NCBI GenBank assembly: GCA_035315065.1
Contig: DATFYM010000105.1
Span: forward strand, 15,335 to 79,334
From: DATFYM01 sp035315065
GTDB lineage: Bacteria > Acidobacteriota > Terriglobia > UBA7540
Length of the DNA: 64,000 nucleotides
Direction of reading: 5' to 3'
In this document: piece after piece, positions 31,554 to 39,790 of the stretch
How the letters are laid out: every line of letters begins with the position of its first letter
Numbering within the stretch: the stretch's first letter is position 1
Notes under the pieces: model-generated
Database searches by the model: none
Seen by the model: only the letters and a program-made list of their open reading frames with translations
Told to the model about the DNA's origin: nothing
Position numbers and translations under genes: made by a program

Positions 31554-33262
31554 GCGGCCAAGGCAGTCAGCATCACCGGATTGCGCGCCATGCGCCGAAT
31601 CTCCGGCGTGCTCCGCAGCGCTTCCGCCAGTTCCGCCAGGTGGCGCTCCGCCTGCTTGGGAGTATCCGGGAATAAGGCGTGGCACCAGTGTTCGAGAAAC
31701 TTCTCGATGGCTTCCGGTTCGAGCGGCTCAATCTGGACCGTCTCGAAACCGTCCAGCACCGTCTCACCGACGTAGGCCAGGGGCCGGGTGGTGACCACAA
31801 AGCGACAGCGCCGATAAGCGCGGGTAGCCTTCTCAAACAGCCGCGCCATGCCTTCGCGTTCGATTCTCCCGGGCGGCTCGTCCAGCCCGTCGAGTAGAAG
31901 AACCGCGGAGCCATCATCGAGTTTTCGCTCGAAGAAGGCCTTATCCAGGCCCCACTTCTGGCCCGCGCTCTGGTCGCCGAGGAAATCGACCAACCACGCC
32001 GGATTCGCTTCCGTCGTGGGTCGTTCGCGCTCTTCGCGTTCGGCGCACTTGCGGATGTGCTCCGAAAGCTCCGCAATGCGGATGAGAATGGGGAACGACG
32101 GCTCAGCGTCCGTCGTGCCTTCGGTGCGGCCGGTCTGGCTTTCGCCCTTTATGGCGCCGGTCTCAGTAGCGACGGGCGCGAAGGTTCTCCGTAAAGCACC
32201 GGTGAGTCGCGTCAGGAAAGATGGGCCCCTGGCACTCTCACCGCCAACGGCTCCAGCAGGCGCTACGGGCAGGGACTCTGCTGCCGCCGCCTCTCGCTTC
32301 AACAAGGCGTCGGATAGCGCGAAAGCTATGCGACTAAGAAAGGTGGTCTTGCCGGCCCCCGGATCGCCCACGATCACCAGGCGGCGGTAGCGCAGCATAT
32401 CCTCGAGTTCCACGCGTTCCCGCCCGGTGGGGCTCAGATCCTTCTCAGCCCCGCTCTCGGTCGCCGGCCTGGCCGCGACGTCCACTCGATGTTCGGCCGA
32501 CGTCTCCGCCGTGGTTAGGGGAATGTAAAGTTCGTCGATGGGGAAGCGTTGGGCCTTCCCGGTGCCCACCTGAAGACCGCGGATGTTGATCCACCCCGTC
32601 TGCTCGCGCAAGGATTCGAGGTACTTCGTGGGGTCGCTGCGGCCAGGAGGTGGCGCTGGTTCCTCAAACTCCGGATGTCGCTTACGCCACTCCACCAAAG
32701 CGGCCACGACCTCGGCGCGCAGGGTTCCCACATCGGTAAAGGTCCTGCGAATCCCACGGCCTGACAGCCACTGCTTGAATTCCTGCAGGTTGGTGACGTT
32801 GCGTTGAACCTCGGCAAGAAGTTGCGGCGTGGCTTTGCCTGAAAGGATGGCGGCCGTGACACGGTATTCTTCTCGACGTTCCAGAGGCCACTTGAAGTCC
32901 TGAGAGTCTGCGTCGACCAGAAACGCAATTACCTCGACCTTCTTCTTGCCGTTGCCCTCGCGCAGAGCCTCCTCGCACTCCAGACGGGTGATGCTCTTCG
33001 TGCCGCCGCTCGGCTGATCGGGAGGGACCCAGCCATAGCGGTGGGCGACGATCACCACCAGCACGTCGGCTTTCGCGACTTCATCGAGGCACTTTTCCAG
33101 CGGCGGCTTGTCGCCGCCGGCGACGAAATACTCCTGCCAGAGCACCCGAAACCCGGCGCGCTCCGCCTCAAATCTTGCAGCATCTCGGTACGCCTTCAGG
33201 TCCTCGACGGTGGAGGAGATGAAAACAACGGGAACGTTCGGGTTAGGCTTGGCAGCGGACAT
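31493..33262 (-). CDS. DGR target protein, N-terminal part: DUF4062 (TIR-like) plus NACHT NTPase
   Basis: ATG 33262 (MSAAKPNPN) has GGAG upstream; an in-frame GTG at 33316 is less likely. Residues about 10-130 are DUF4062 (VPVVFISSTVEDLKAYRDA, VLVVIVAHRYGWVP, RLECEEAL), a TIR-like fold seen at the N-terminus of STAND proteins. After a linker, a NACHT ATPase shows Walker A GDPGAGKTTF (about 300) and Walker B VLLLDGLDEPP (about 455), then RRCRFVVTTRPLAYV. The last about 20 residues (STGTSVG onward) are out of frame; the intact protein continues ALAxVHWNERR in the gene at 30087. Together the protein would be about 1070 residues: sensor at the C-terminus, effector-like domain at the N-terminus. 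Confidence 0.88.
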   Translation of the reverse strand: MSAAKPNPNVPVVFISSTVEDLKAYRDAARFEAERAGFRVLWQEYFVAGGDKPPLEKCLDEVAKADVLVVIVAHRYGWVPPDQPSGGTKSITRLECEEALREGNGKKKVEVIAFLVDADSQDFKWPLERREEYRVTAAILSGKATPQLLAEVQRNVTNLQEFKQWLSGRGIRRTFTDVGTLRAEVVAALVEWRKRHPEFEEPAPPPGRSDPTKYLESLREQTGWINIRGLQVGTGKAQRFPIDELYIPLTTAETSAEHRVDVAARPATESGAEKDLSPTGRERVELEDMLRYRRLVIVGDPGAGKTTFLSRIAFALSDALLKREAAAAESLPVAPAGAVGGESARGPSFLTRLTGALRRTFAPVATETGAIKGESQTGRTEGTTDAEPSFPILIRIAELSEHIRKCAEREERERPTTEANPAWLVDFLGDQSAGQKWGLDKAFFERKLDDGSAVLLLDGLDEPPGRIEREGMARLFEKATRAYRRCRFVVTTRPLAYVGETVLDGFETVQIEPLEPEAIEKFLEHWCHALFPDTPKQAERHLAELAEALRSTPEIRRMARNPVMLTALAASTGTSVGCPSNERNSTSPS

Positions 33263-33362
33263 CGTTGGCTCCGGTTCTTCGGCGCCGCCCTTCCGGGCTT
33301 CGCTCAAGGTTACCACAAGGCCGGGGCGCGGTTTGATGTTTGACGTCGAAATGCTAGCGCCC

Positions 33363-33651
33363 GGTTTGGAGTGCGGCGGCTTGCCGCCGCTTTGGATTTC
33401 TCAGGGTTATTCGCGGTAAACTCGTGTCGGGGCACCGTCGGAGCGACCCGCTGCGAGCCGCTTGCGCAGCCTAGGCGGGGCGCACGGAGCGGAGGACGGC
33501 GGCAAGCTGGCCTGAAGAAAGCGGCAGCAAGCTGCCGCTTTGCCCGCTGCGAGCTTGCTCGCAGTGCCTGGACTGGGCGCGCGGAGGGAGACGACGGCCA
33601 GCAAGCTGGCCTGAAGAGAGCGGCAGCAAGCTGCCGCACTCCAAAATTGCG
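33363..33651. repeat. cluster of REP-like hairpins
   Basis: GGAGTGCGGCGGCTTGCCGCC at about 33366, AAAGCGGCAGCAAGCTGCCGC at about 33519, GCGAGCTTGCTCGC at about 33548 and GAGCGGCAGCAAGCTGCCGC ACTCC at about 33618, with related spacers (CAAGCTGGCCTGAAGA occurs twice). The core equals the 31-bp inverted repeat at 14758-14851. It directly precedes a truncated RAYT gene, as expected for the cognate REP family. It fills the divergent region between the DGR target and the CHAT gene. Confidence 0.8.
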
Positions 33652-33894
33652 ATGCGAGAGTGGCCGCATAGTCCGGTTCATCGGCTGACTCCACTCGGGG
33701 TCTACATGGTGACGGCTGGCACCTATCTCAAGCAGCCGATCTTCCGAGGCGCGCAGCGATTGGAGTGCCTCTGCGACTTGCTTCTGGAGCTGGCTGAGAA
33801 GTACGGTTGGGATCTGCAGGCGTGGGCTGTCTTCCCGAACCACTATCATTTCGTCGCCTTATCGGCTCTATTATCAGCGCGCTCCTGGTTTTGA
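33652..33894 (+). pseudogene. REP-associated tyrosine transposase, truncated
   Basis: Starts MREWPHSPVHRLTPLGVYMVTAGTY-like (WPHSP, VYMVTAGTYLKQPIF) and runs to the HUH motif NHYHFVALS, then ends in non-family residues after 80 codons. Full-length members are about 180 residues and carry the nucleophile Tyr in the missing part, so this copy cannot be active. It belongs to a different RAYT subgroup from the one at 27810. Confidence 0.8.
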
Positions 33895-33979
33895 GATGGA
33901 CGCGGGATGTTATCGAACCAATGGCTCTCTGGGGTATTTTGTTGTAGACTCTCTTTCGACTTGGGCGGGACGAGGTCGA

Positions 33980-35887
33980 ATGACTATGCTGGACGAACCA
34001 GACGGACCAGGAAATACCGCCGGGCGACTGACCTTCGATGGAACCCAGGCAGGCACGCCAGAGCCCGATGAGTCGGCAACCAACGACATCCCTTCTGCCA
34101 CACCGACCCAGGATCGGAGCCCGGCCCGCATCCGCATCAGGCTTCTGCACGGTGATATTGGGCAAGCCGGCGAACCTGGCCACGCTCCTTCGGGCGAGAC
34201 GGTTCCCATCGATGCCATCGCCGTTGGGCATTACAAAAACGTCGCTCCTGTCGATGCGGAGCTGGCGCTCGATCTCGCCATGAGGCGGACCTTGCCAAGC
34301 GGGGGTAACGAAGGCCTGATCATTACGCAGTTGTACCAGCGTGGAATCATTAGCGGAGAGCCGGCGCGGCCCTTCTTCCTCGCCGACCCGCGGTGTCCGA
34401 GCCGAACGATTGCCATTGCTGGCATGGGCTACCCCGGTAATTTTGGCGTCGCTGAGTTGACGGTTTTAGTGCGCGAGTTGTTCTGGTCGTTGAGCCGCCT
34501 CGGGAAAAGACATCTGGCCACGGTGTTGATCGGGTCAGGCAACGGCAACATCGAGCCACATCGTGCCCTGGGCGCCTGGATTCGCGGCCTGCGCGGCGGG
34601 TTGGAGGAGGCGGCTGCGGGCGGGAGGTCACTCGAGGTAGTGACCTTTGTGGAGTTCAACCCAAAGAGGCTGGTGGAACTAAATGACGCGCTACAAAGGG
34701 AGTTGGAGAACCTGGAAGTGTTGGAGTTCACCCCGCTAACGCAGGCGGAAATTGCTGCGGCTCTCGAAAGCGATTCCCCACCGCCACGGCCCTCAAAGGA
34801 CGTGCCTCCAATCTATTTCTCTCCTGAAGTGGTAAGTGGGGAATATCGTCCCAGCGTTGTGACCAACGCGGCCCTCGTGGGCGAGCGCCGACAGCGCATG
34901 GATTGGGAATTAGTGCAAGAAGAGCAGGAGAGTCTGTTAGCGGCGAAGGATGCCGGCGCACAGTTGAAAGAGGCCGCGTCCCTATGTAGGCGACTTATCC
35001 CGGAAGAGCTTCAACCCCAGCTACTGACCAGCGCCCCGTTAATCGTGATTTGCAATAGAAAGACTGCCAGACTGCCTTGGGAGTTGCTGGCTCCGCCGGG
35101 AATTGCCGGCAACAAAGACATCAAGATTGGCCCGGAGGAGAGTCTGCTGGGTTTGAGCCGAGGCTTGACCCGGGAACTCAAGGTTCAAAGCGACCTGCCG
35201 CCGGGACCGCCCCATCGGTCGAGCAAGGACCTCCGCGTACTGATCGTCGCTGACCCCGCATCCGATAGGCCCTTAGCTGCTGCACAGCAAGAAGCACGGT
35301 TATTGGCTGACCTCTTCCAAACCTATAATAACGGTCAACGCGCCAAGAGCGGTAGGAACCGTATCGAGGTCACGCCTCTGATCGGCCCGACCGAGGCCAG
35401 TCATAAAGCGGTTCTCGACCAACTACAGGAGAACTCCTATGACGCGCTGCATTTCGCCGGGCATTGCGAGTATAGCCAAGCGCATCCTCGGGCCTCGGGC
35501 TGGATCTTCTCTAATGGAAGAATTCTCACCGCCGAGGATTTGAGCCGGCTCGATCGAATTCCTCGATTCGTCTTCTCCAACGCGTGCGAATCTGGCGTGA
35601 TTTCGCTCCGCGATTCCTCGAGGGTCGCTCCCGGCTTTGCTGAATCCTTCTTCCTTCGGGGAGTGGGCAACTTCGTCTGCACAGCGTGGCAGATCAACGA
35701 CCAGGCAGCTCAGGAATTTGCCAAGATTCTCTACAGGCGCCTGTTGGGCATCGACGGAGCACCTCAGCCGATGTACGTGGCCATGCAGGATGCTCGGCTC
35801 GCCGTCAGGACGATGACTAACGGCTTTTCCAGTTGGGGCGCCTACCAGCACTACGGTGATCCTTACTTTCGCTTCTTCGACGCGTGA
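33980..35887 (+). CDS. CHAT domain (caspase-like) protein
   Basis: 635 residues from ATG 33980 (GAGGT upstream; the frame is open to 33896). The C-terminal CHAT domain shows the catalytic His in DALHFAGHCEY (about residue 494) and the Cys in FVFSNACESG (about 535), followed by SFFLRGVGNFVCTAWQI, typical of clan CD peptidases in bacterial conflict and cell-death systems. The N-terminal about 240 residues (DAIAVGHYKNV, IAIAGMGYPGNFG, HLATVLIGSGNGNI) form an alpha/beta domain that could be macro-like; this is a guess. It is divergent from the NACHT-DGR gene with RAYT/REP debris between. A NACHT sensor plus CHAT protease is a known pairing in STAND networks; that these two interact is inference. 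Confidence 0.88.
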   Translation: MTMLDEPDGPGNTAGRLTFDGTQAGTPEPDESATNDIPSATPTQDRSPARIRIRLLHGDIGQAGEPGHAPSGETVPIDAIAVGHYKNVAPVDAELALDLAMRRTLPSGGNEGLIITQLYQRGIISGEPARPFFLADPRCPSRTIAIAGMGYPGNFGVAELTVLVRELFWSLSRLGKRHLATVLIGSGNGNIEPHRALGAWIRGLRGGLEEAAAGGRSLEVVTFVEFNPKRLVELNDALQRELENLEVLEFTPLTQAEIAAALESDSPPPRPSKDVPPIYFSPEVVSGEYRPSVVTNAALVGERRQRMDWELVQEEQESLLAAKDAGAQLKEAASLCRRLIPEELQPQLLTSAPLIVICNRKTARLPWELLAPPGIAGNKDIKIGPEESLLGLSRGLTRELKVQSDLPPGPPHRSSKDLRVLIVADPASDRPLAAAQQEARLLADLFQTYNNGQRAKSGRNRIEVTPLIGPTEASHKAVLDQLQENSYDALHFAGHCEYSQAHPRASGWIFSNGRILTAEDLSRLDRIPRFVFSNACESGVISLRDSSRVAPGFAESFFLRGVGNFVCTAWQINDQAAQEFAKILYRRLLGIDGAPQPMYVAMQDARLAVRTMTNGFSSWGAYQHYGDPYFRFFDA

Positions 35888-35939
35888 TGAGAAGCCTCGG
35901 CCACAAGTCCACCCGGGCAATCCGCCGCGCGTCCACTCC

Positions 35940-36260
35940 TCAACCCGTGACGATGATTCTGGGAGTACCGCGGACATCGTTCCCTGTCGGCTCCTCGAAC
36001 GTAACTCTAAAGCGATATTCCTTTTTGAATGCTCCCTGGATCGGATCTGTCGTCTTTTGCTGCTCCGGCGGCACAACAAGTTCGCACTCCTTATGATGGT
36101 GCCCAAACGGACAACCATCGTCCTTAAAGATAACCTTGCATTCCTGCTTCACGGTGTTGAACCACTCAAGCACATCTCCCCGCTTCACCTCGGTTCTCTC
36201 TTCAGCGACGTGCTCGCGACCCAGGATCTCAACGCGTATTTTCTTATTCTGCTCGGCCAT
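35940..36260 (-). CDS. small hypothetical beta-rich protein
   Basis: 106 residues with a strong ribosome site (GGAGGG about 5 nt before ATG 36260). Mostly beta strands with a His/Cys-rich middle, CPFGHHHKECELVV, and a C-terminal EYRFRVTFEEP; no signal peptide. The size and pattern suggest a cupredoxin-like or other small sandwich, but no copper ligands can be assigned. It converges with the CHAT gene and precedes the kinase gene on the same strand. Function unknown. Confidence 0.65.
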   Translation of the reverse strand: MAEQNKKIRVEILGREHVAEERTEVKRGDVLEWFNTVKQECKVIFKDDGCPFGHHHKECELVVPPEQQKTTDPIQGAFKKEYRFRVTFEEPTGNDVRGTPRIIVTG

Positions 36261-36390
36261 GGTCTCCCTCCTTTGGAAAAATGCGAAACCGACTCTGAAT
36301 TTGCAGTCAAGCTTTGAAAAGTGCGCATTCGAGCAAGGTCAAAAACTGGAAATGCCTGTTCCGGGGTCGTCTGCTGGTCGCGGCATCGAC

Positions 36391-39288
36391 CTAATCACCC
36401 TTAAACAGCGCTCGAACTCGCGGGTCAGAGCGTAAGTTGTCGAACACCGGAGTATCGCGCGCGATCGTCTTCGAGTACCCGGCGGTGAGCGCCTTTCCCA
36501 ACCAGGTGACGGCCTGCTCGTTATCGCCAAGCTGGTCGTAAACTTCAGCGGCCTTGAAACTCACGGAAGGGTCATCGGGGGCAGCCGCAAGTGTTCGTTT
36601 CAAGTATCCGAGAGCACTTTCTCTTTCTCCCAGCATGGATTGATAGTCAGCAAGGTCGCTCATTACCTCGGCGTCTCGAGGATTTACCTGCAACTGCGCT
36701 TCCGCCAATGAAACTGCTTTGCGATATGCTTCGGTGGCTGCACCCTGCTTTCCGGGTAGTCGGTAATAAGCGTCCGCAAGATTACCCCACATCGTGTAAT
36801 CACGTTCATTGAGTCGGACGGCCTGCTCGTAAACGCGAGCTGCGTCCGCAAAGCGCCTCAACTGAAAGTAGGATGTGGCAAGGTTGGAGTAGCCGTCAGT
36901 TGTGGGCTGAATGTTGGCCGCGCGCTCGAATAGAGGGATCGCATCCGCGTAACGACCCTCGGCCAAGTAAATGGCACCCAGGTTCGTGTAGCCGCGCGCG
37001 TTGTCCGGCGCTAGCGAGATCACTTCACGGAACATCGGCTCGGCATCCTTATAGCGCGCCTGGTTGAAAAAGAATGCGCCCAACCGGTTGTAGCCGGCCC
37101 AATACTGCGGCCGCAAGTGAATGGCTTCGCGATAGGTACTCTCTGCTTCCTGCGGCTTTCCCATGCCCTGATAAGCGCGACCCAAGCTTCGGTAAAAGTC
37201 ATCATTGGTAGGATCAATCTTCAGCGCGACCTGAAGCTGCTCGATGGCCCTCTCGAACTCGCCCCTTCCCGAATAGACGGTGCCCAAACAAGCATGAGCC
37301 TCCGCGAGGCCCGGATCGAGAGTGGCTGAATGCTCGCATGCTGCCAAGGCCTCGTCAACCCATTTCGCGTCTCGTGTGAGCCCATACTTATACCAATACG
37401 CATCTCCCAGGCCGGCATACGCCAGCGCATAGTTCGTGTCCGCTTCCAGCGCGCGTTGGAATACAGAAATGGCGCTCTCGATGTTCTCGGGCTTCTGATA
37501 CTCCAGCAAGTAGCCGTAGCCTCGGAGGTAGTAGTCATAGGCGGCCGGGCGCAACGTCCCATGAGCCGTTAAAGCAGTTTGCTCTTGCACGCCCGGCTTG
37601 ATCCTCAACATTGCTACCGCGCTCGTCACCACTTCGTCTTCCACCAGGAATGGATCGTTCGCCGAGGCGTCGATGCTATCGCCGTTCACTTGCCGGCGCG
37701 TCTTGGTATTGATGACCACCAAAGTAATGCGCACCATACCGAGGGAACGCTGCAAGGCGCCCGCCACCACCAGATTCACGCCAAACTGTTTGCGCGCCTG
37801 CTCCGCCGTGCTTACACCCTGTGCTCGAACCTCGCTGGAGGGAACCACCTGCAAGGGGTGGGTCGGCATAAGCTGGCTAAGCTTCATCGTCAGCGTTTCG
37901 GTGAGGCCATCAGCGAAGGCCCTACTCTCTGGGTCGCCGCCCGCGACCGTAAAAGGCAACACTGCCAGTTGTCTCTCTTCACGTATTTCTGCGGCACCCA
38001 TCCAGTTTTCCACCCGGTGCCGCGCCGCTGGAATTGCAGCTAACAATGCCAAGGAGAGGATAATCAAAAGCCCTACTGTGAGGGCGACCCGATGTTGTCG
38101 CGTCCCGGCAGTTGACGCCCCGGAAGCCGGTGCCTGGCCTTTGAGAGCGGCGATCACGTCGAGCGCGCGAGCGAAGCGCTTGCCTGGATCGATCTCCAGG
38201 CAGCGCAAGATCGCCTGTTCCCACCGCAGGTCGAGATCACGCACCAGGACGCGCGGCGAGGGAGGCGGCAGCGTGAGTCGCTGGTAGGTGCCGCCAAGGA
38301 GCGGGCCGTCCGGGAACGGGCGCTTGCTGGTGACCATCTCGTACATCACCAAGCCCAGGGCGTAGATATCGGTGGCGGGCGTGGCCTCGCGGCCTTTCAG
38401 TTGTTCGGGAGCCATGTAGAGAATGGTTCCGGCGAAGTGTCCGCTGCCAGTCACGGAAGATGGAGGGTTCTCCCCTGCGGCCGGATCGGGGGCTTGACCG
38501 GCGGCCGCAACCGCTCGGGCAAGGCCAAAGTCGGTGACGACGGTCCGTACGGCTCTATCGCCCGACTTCGAAGGCACCAACATCACATTGCTTGGCTTGA
38601 AGTCCCGGTGGACCACTCCTGCATCGTGCGCGGCCGCGAGCGCGTCCGCCATCTGCTGGACCAGTGGAAGCGCTTCGACCGTAGTCATGCGCACGTCGCG
38701 GCGAAGGCGGGCGGCCAGCGTCTCGCCCTCCAGCAACTCCATGGTCAAAAAGGTGACGACGCATGCTGAGGGATCGCCGGGCGGAGGCCGATGGTGTCCC
38801 AGGTCGATCATGCGGCAGACGTTGGGGTGAGTCACGCGCCGCGCCAACTGGATTTCCTTTTTGAAGCGCGCCAGGCTGCGCGGCTGGGAGGCGATCTCCG
38901 GCTTGATGGTCTTCAAGGCGACACGCTCGCCCAGATCAAGGTCCTTGGCTTCGTAGACCTCGCCCATGCCGCCAAAGCCGATCAATCGGATAATCCGAAA
39001 GCGGCCCGAAAGAACTTGGCCCACCGAGAGTGTGCCCTGCCGAACCTCCAGACTGGCAGTGGGTTCGGTGCCGGCCAATGCGGGTTTTTCCAGGAAGTCT
39101 CTGGCGCGCCGGTCACTCGAGAGCAGTGCCTCGATCTCTGCCCGCAACGTCTCGTCGCCGTGGCAGACTTCGTTCAGGAACGCGGGACGCTCGCCGGGTT
39201 GGCGCTCGCGGGCAGCCTCAAACAGTTCCTTCACCCGCTCCCATCGCTCAGGAGTCATGGAGGAATCGCTTTCGGGCGAGAGGACCAT
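36391..39288 (-). CDS. serine/threonine protein kinase with C-terminal TPR repeats
   Basis: 965 residues from ATG 39288 (AGGAGGGG upstream). A short helical N-terminal domain (PERWERVKELFEAARER..PAFLNEVC) is followed by a PknB-type kinase: IGFGGMGEVYEAKD, VALKTIKPEI, VVHRDFKPSNVML (catalytic Asp), TDFGLARA, YMAPEQLKG. Then one membrane helix (TVGLLIILSLALLAAIPA), a TolB-N-like region (LAVLPFTVAGGDPESRAFADGLTETL) and about ten TPR units to the C-terminus. This is a standard Acidobacteria architecture in which extracytoplasmic TPRs sense or bind partners. It lies next to the conflict island, but such kinases are common genome-wide, so a link is not implied. Confidence 0.94.
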   Translation of the reverse strand: MVLSPESDSSMTPERWERVKELFEAARERQPGERPAFLNEVCHGDETLRAEIEALLSSDRRARDFLEKPALAGTEPTASLEVRQGTLSVGQVLSGRFRIIRLIGFGGMGEVYEAKDLDLGERVALKTIKPEIASQPRSLARFKKEIQLARRVTHPNVCRMIDLGHHRPPPGDPSACVVTFLTMELLEGETLAARLRRDVRMTTVEALPLVQQMADALAAAHDAGVVHRDFKPSNVMLVPSKSGDRAVRTVVTDFGLARAVAAAGQAPDPAAGENPPSSVTGSGHFAGTILYMAPEQLKGREATPATDIYALGLVMYEMVTSKRPFPDGPLLGGTYQRLTLPPPSPRVLVRDLDLRWEQAILRCLEIDPGKRFARALDVIAALKGQAPASGASTAGTRQHRVALTVGLLIILSLALLAAIPAARHRVENWMGAAEIREERQLAVLPFTVAGGDPESRAFADGLTETLTMKLSQLMPTHPLQVVPSSEVRAQGVSTAEQARKQFGVNLVVAGALQRSLGMVRITLVVINTKTRRQVNGDSIDASANDPFLVEDEVVTSAVAMLRIKPGVQEQTALTAHGTLRPAAYDYYLRGYGYLLEYQKPENIESAISVFQRALEADTNYALAYAGLGDAYWYKYGLTRDAKWVDEALAACEHSATLDPGLAEAHACLGTVYSGRGEFERAIEQLQVALKIDPTNDDFYRSLGRAYQGMGKPQEAESTYREAIHLRPQYWAGYNRLGAFFFNQARYKDAEPMFREVISLAPDNARGYTNLGAIYLAEGRYADAIPLFERAANIQPTTDGYSNLATSYFQLRRFADAARVYEQAVRLNERDYTMWGNLADAYYRLPGKQGAATEAYRKAVSLAEAQLQVNPRDAEVMSDLADYQSMLGERESALGYLKRTLAAAPDDPSVSFKAAEVYDQLGDNEQAVTWLGKALTAGYSKTIARDTPVFDNLRSDPRVRALFKGD

Positions 39289-39379
39289 TTCCCACCCCTC
39301 CTGACTACCGCTCAGAATGGTGGTTATTCTATATGCAAAACATGTGACAGCGCAATAGACAAGCCGCAGTGGCGAGCGG

Positions 39380-39703
39380 CTACAACTCAGGCTTGCGAAA
39401 ATCCTGGAACTGATTGATCCGCACTACACCGGCCGGAAGAATGGCGCGGATCTCCAATTCCCCGCCCATGGCCTCGATGATCTTCCGAAGGGTACTGATG
39501 AGCATGTCCGAGCGCCGATCCACTTTAGAGATCGCCGCTTGATTGACGTGCAGGCCCTCGGCTAGCGATTCTTGGGTCAGCTTGAGTGCCTCTCGCAATT
39601 CGTCAAGAGCCATATCGTTAATCATCCGCTCAGCTTTCGCTTTCGCCCGAGCCCGCGCTGCCGGGGACATTTTTGATTCAAGATCCCTGAAATTCTTAGC
39701 CAT
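39380..39703 (-). CDS. XRE-family antitoxin (HigA-like), orphan
   Basis: 107 residues. N-terminal KMSPAARARAKAKAERMI and a helix-turn-helix (LTQESLAEGLHVNQAAISKVD..SDMLISTLRKIIEAMGGELEI) are typical of HigA-type antitoxins paired with Gp49-like RelE-fold toxins. Such antitoxins repress their own operon. Its ATG overlaps the end of the expected upstream toxin frame (ATCAATGGCTAA), but only the stub of that toxin remains. It may persist as an anti-addiction gene or repressor. Confidence 0.88.
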   Translation of the reverse strand: MAKNFRDLESKMSPAARARAKAKAERMINDMALDELREALKLTQESLAEGLHVNQAAISKVDRRSDMLISTLRKIIEAMGGELEIRAILPAGVVRINQFQDFRKPEL

Positions 39704-39790
39704 TGATTAGACCTTCCTTTCTCAATGCAGCCAGATGTTCGTCGTAGAGTCGATCGGCTACGGGAACGGATTTCTCATACCAACGCCACT
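39698..39790 (-). pseudogene. RelE/Gp49-like toxin, C-terminal stub
   Basis: In the frame ending at the TAA that overlaps the antitoxin start, the residues WYEKSVPVADRLYDEHLAAL then RKEGLING read as the C-terminal helix of RelE/HigB-type toxins. A stop lies in frame just upstream (about 39792), and the preceding sequence belongs to the methyltransferase gene end. The toxin was removed by a deletion that joined the two genes. Confidence 0.65.

Larger units (their letters stand above)
28363..33262 (-). mobile_element. diversity-generating retroelement cassette with NACHT target
   Basis: Order on the minus strand: DUF4062-NACHT-FGE target (two frames), VR, avd, RT, second VR-like copy. avd and RT overlap by 4 nt. 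All core parts except a usable template repeat are present. The cassette is flanked by RAYT transposase loci on both sides (27640-28259 and 33363-33894). Confidence 0.9.
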
